A DNA stretch of 64,000 bases, from the NCBI RefSeq assembly GCF_025997995.1, contig NZ_AP026683.1, positions 124,501 through 188,500 on the forward strand. Reading direction: 5' to 3'. This document shows, piece after piece, positions 63,262 through 64,000 of the stretch. Numbering within the stretch: position 1 is the stretch's first letter; each line of letters opens with the position of its first letter. The stretch comes from Sediminibacterium sp. TEGAF015 (GTDB lineage: Bacteria > Bacteroidota > Bacteroidia > Chitinophagales > Chitinophagaceae). The position numbers were made by a program, and so were the translations under genes. The notes below the pieces were generated by a model. The model was not told where the DNA came from. It saw only the letters and a list, made by a program, of their open reading frames with translations, and searched no databases.

Positions 63262-64000
63262 GTGAAAGCAGGATTTGTAAACATATTTGGAAAACCGAAC
63301 GCAGGAAAAAGCACGCTTCTCAATGCATTGATTGGGGAGAAAATGGCTATTGTTTCTCCAAAGGTTCAGACAACCCGTCATCGAATCAAAGCTTTTTTGA
63401 ATAAACCGGGTGAGTACCAAATCATTTTTTCGGATACACCAGGTATTATTGATCCAAAGTACAAGCTTCATCAGAAAATGATGGACTCGGTAAAAGGAGC
63501 ATTAGAAGATGCTGATCTGGCATTGTTACTGGTAGATGCCAATGATAATTTTGAAGATTGTGATGCCATATTTTCAGCATTGAAGCTGAAAGTTCCAGCA
63601 TTGGTTTTATTGAATAAGATTGATATTGCCGGCAATGGAAAAATTGCAGAGGCCGAGGCATTTTTTGCAAATAAATCTTATTGTAAACAATTGATAAAAA
63701 TAGGAGCGCTGCAAAAATTACATTTAAATAAACTATTGAATGTAATTGTAGAAAACTTGCCAGAAGGCCTCCCGTTTTATGATGAAGATGACTTAAGTGA
63801 TTTGCCAACACGCTTCTTTGTATCTGAGATGATCCGGGAAAAAATTTATGAGTTGTTTGCAGATGAAATTCCTTATCACACTGCAGTAATGGTGAACGAA
63901 TACAAGGACAAAGGAAATATCATCAAGATTCAGGCAGATATAATTGTTCACAGGGAGACCCAGAAAGCAATTATTTTAGGAGAGAAAGGAATCATGATTA
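63262..64000 (+). CDS. era: GTPase Era, N-terminal part (3' end outside window)
   Basis: Era is a small GTPase that helps mature the 30S ribosomal subunit by binding the 3' end of 16S rRNA. It starts with GTG at 63262 and stays open to the window end (246 codons visible of about 295). The G motifs are clear: G1 GKPNAGKST (residues 10-18), G3 DTPG, G4 NKID, and the beginning of the KH domain with LFADEIPYHTAV. Leftward reading frames overlapping it are shadows. The start is supported by the conserved opening VKAGFVNIFGKPN, where the GTG is read as methionine. Confidence 0.95.
   Translation, partial: MKAGFVNIFGKPNAGKSTLLNALIGEKMAIVSPKVQTTRHRIKAFLNKPGEYQIIFSDTPGIIDPKYKLHQKMMDSVKGALEDADLALLLVDANDNFEDCDAIFSALKLKVPALVLLNKIDIAGNGKIAEAEAFFANKSYCKQLIKIGALQKLHLNKLLNVIVENLPEGLPFYDEDDLSDLPTRFFVSEMIREKIYELFADEIPYHTAVMVNEYKDKGNIIKIQADIIVHRETQKAIILGEKGIMI

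Overview
The window is a gene-dense, AT-rich stretch of a Bacteroidota chromosome, most likely from the Chitinophagaceae/Sphingobacteriia side of the phylum; the family-level placement is only an impression. The evidence is: promoters of the TTTG-N19/20-TAnnTTTG type in front of both tRNAs and the citrate synthase gene; the absence of Shine-Dalgarno sequences; type IX secretion parts (a gliding-motility C-terminal domain protein, PorP/SprF and a type A sorting domain protein); families largely confined to the phylum (DUF4835, DUF4296, the Rpb6-like omega subunit, a DUF5117-type metalloprotease); and a TPP riboswitch in front of a TonB-dependent receptor.

Layout. 1-3.3 kb: the end of secY, a terminator, map, a BaiN-like flavoprotein and a CBS protein. 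3.5-7.2 kb: a large secreted zinc protease and two small secreted proteins of unknown role. 7.3-14.3 kb: rpsA, bamD-rpoZ, DUF4835-DUF4296, the two subunits of a 3-oxoacid CoA-transferase, a peroxiredoxin and a sorting-domain-only protein. 14.3-24.0 kb: an RlmI-type methyltransferase, grpE-dnaJ, then a leftward group (Na+/solute symporter, O-methyltransferase, LysM glucosaminidase, hpt, VWA protein), a LOG-family hydrolase and an outer-membrane-like protein. 24.1-29.0 kb: GlcD-like oxidase, pckA, deoxynucleoside kinase, trpS. 29.1-40.9 kb: a long rightward run of recG, a 1218-residue SprB-like surface protein with its PorP/SprF partner, aminopeptidase P, pssA, purS, rsmI and an M1 peptidase. 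41.0-46.6 kb: rsmG and a glycosyltransferase, divergent tgt, an LptF/G permease and a eukaryote-type citrate synthase. 46.7-50.0 kb: a methyltransferase, tRNA-Ala and two tandem PKD lipoproteins. 50.1-59.6 kb: M28 peptidase, threonine dehydratase, GMC oxidoreductase, a TIGR04325 methyltransferase, ggt and an M14 carboxypeptidase. 59.7-64.0 kb: the riboswitch-controlled TonB receptor, a DUF2807 protein, initiator tRNA and the start of era, which runs off the window.

Together these genes cover central carbon metabolism (citrate synthase, PEP carboxykinase, CoA-transferase, GlcD), translation and RNA modification (S1, Tgt, RsmG, RsmI, TrpS, Era, two tRNAs), envelope biogenesis and surface display (BamD, LptF/G, PssA, T9SS proteins), protein quality control (GrpE, DnaJ) and an extracellular protein-degrading set (DUF5117, M1, M14, M28 and GGT enzymes). 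I see no mobile element, phage, CRISPR array, defence island or biosynthetic cluster. No intergenic stretch exceeds 300 bases without a gene or RNA.

Nothing here is clearly a new system. The points most worth checking are: the TPP riboswitch on a lone TonB receptor, with a segment complementary to its own aptamer just before a U-run; recG with no ATG, GTG or TTG at its conserved N-terminus; promoters 4-5 bases from the start codons of tgt, its divergent neighbour and the permease gene, implying leaderless mRNAs; the loss of all three zinc-binding cysteines in Tgt; a start-codon hairpin in the TIGR04325 gene; and a possible small RNA at 43.9-44.1 kb.
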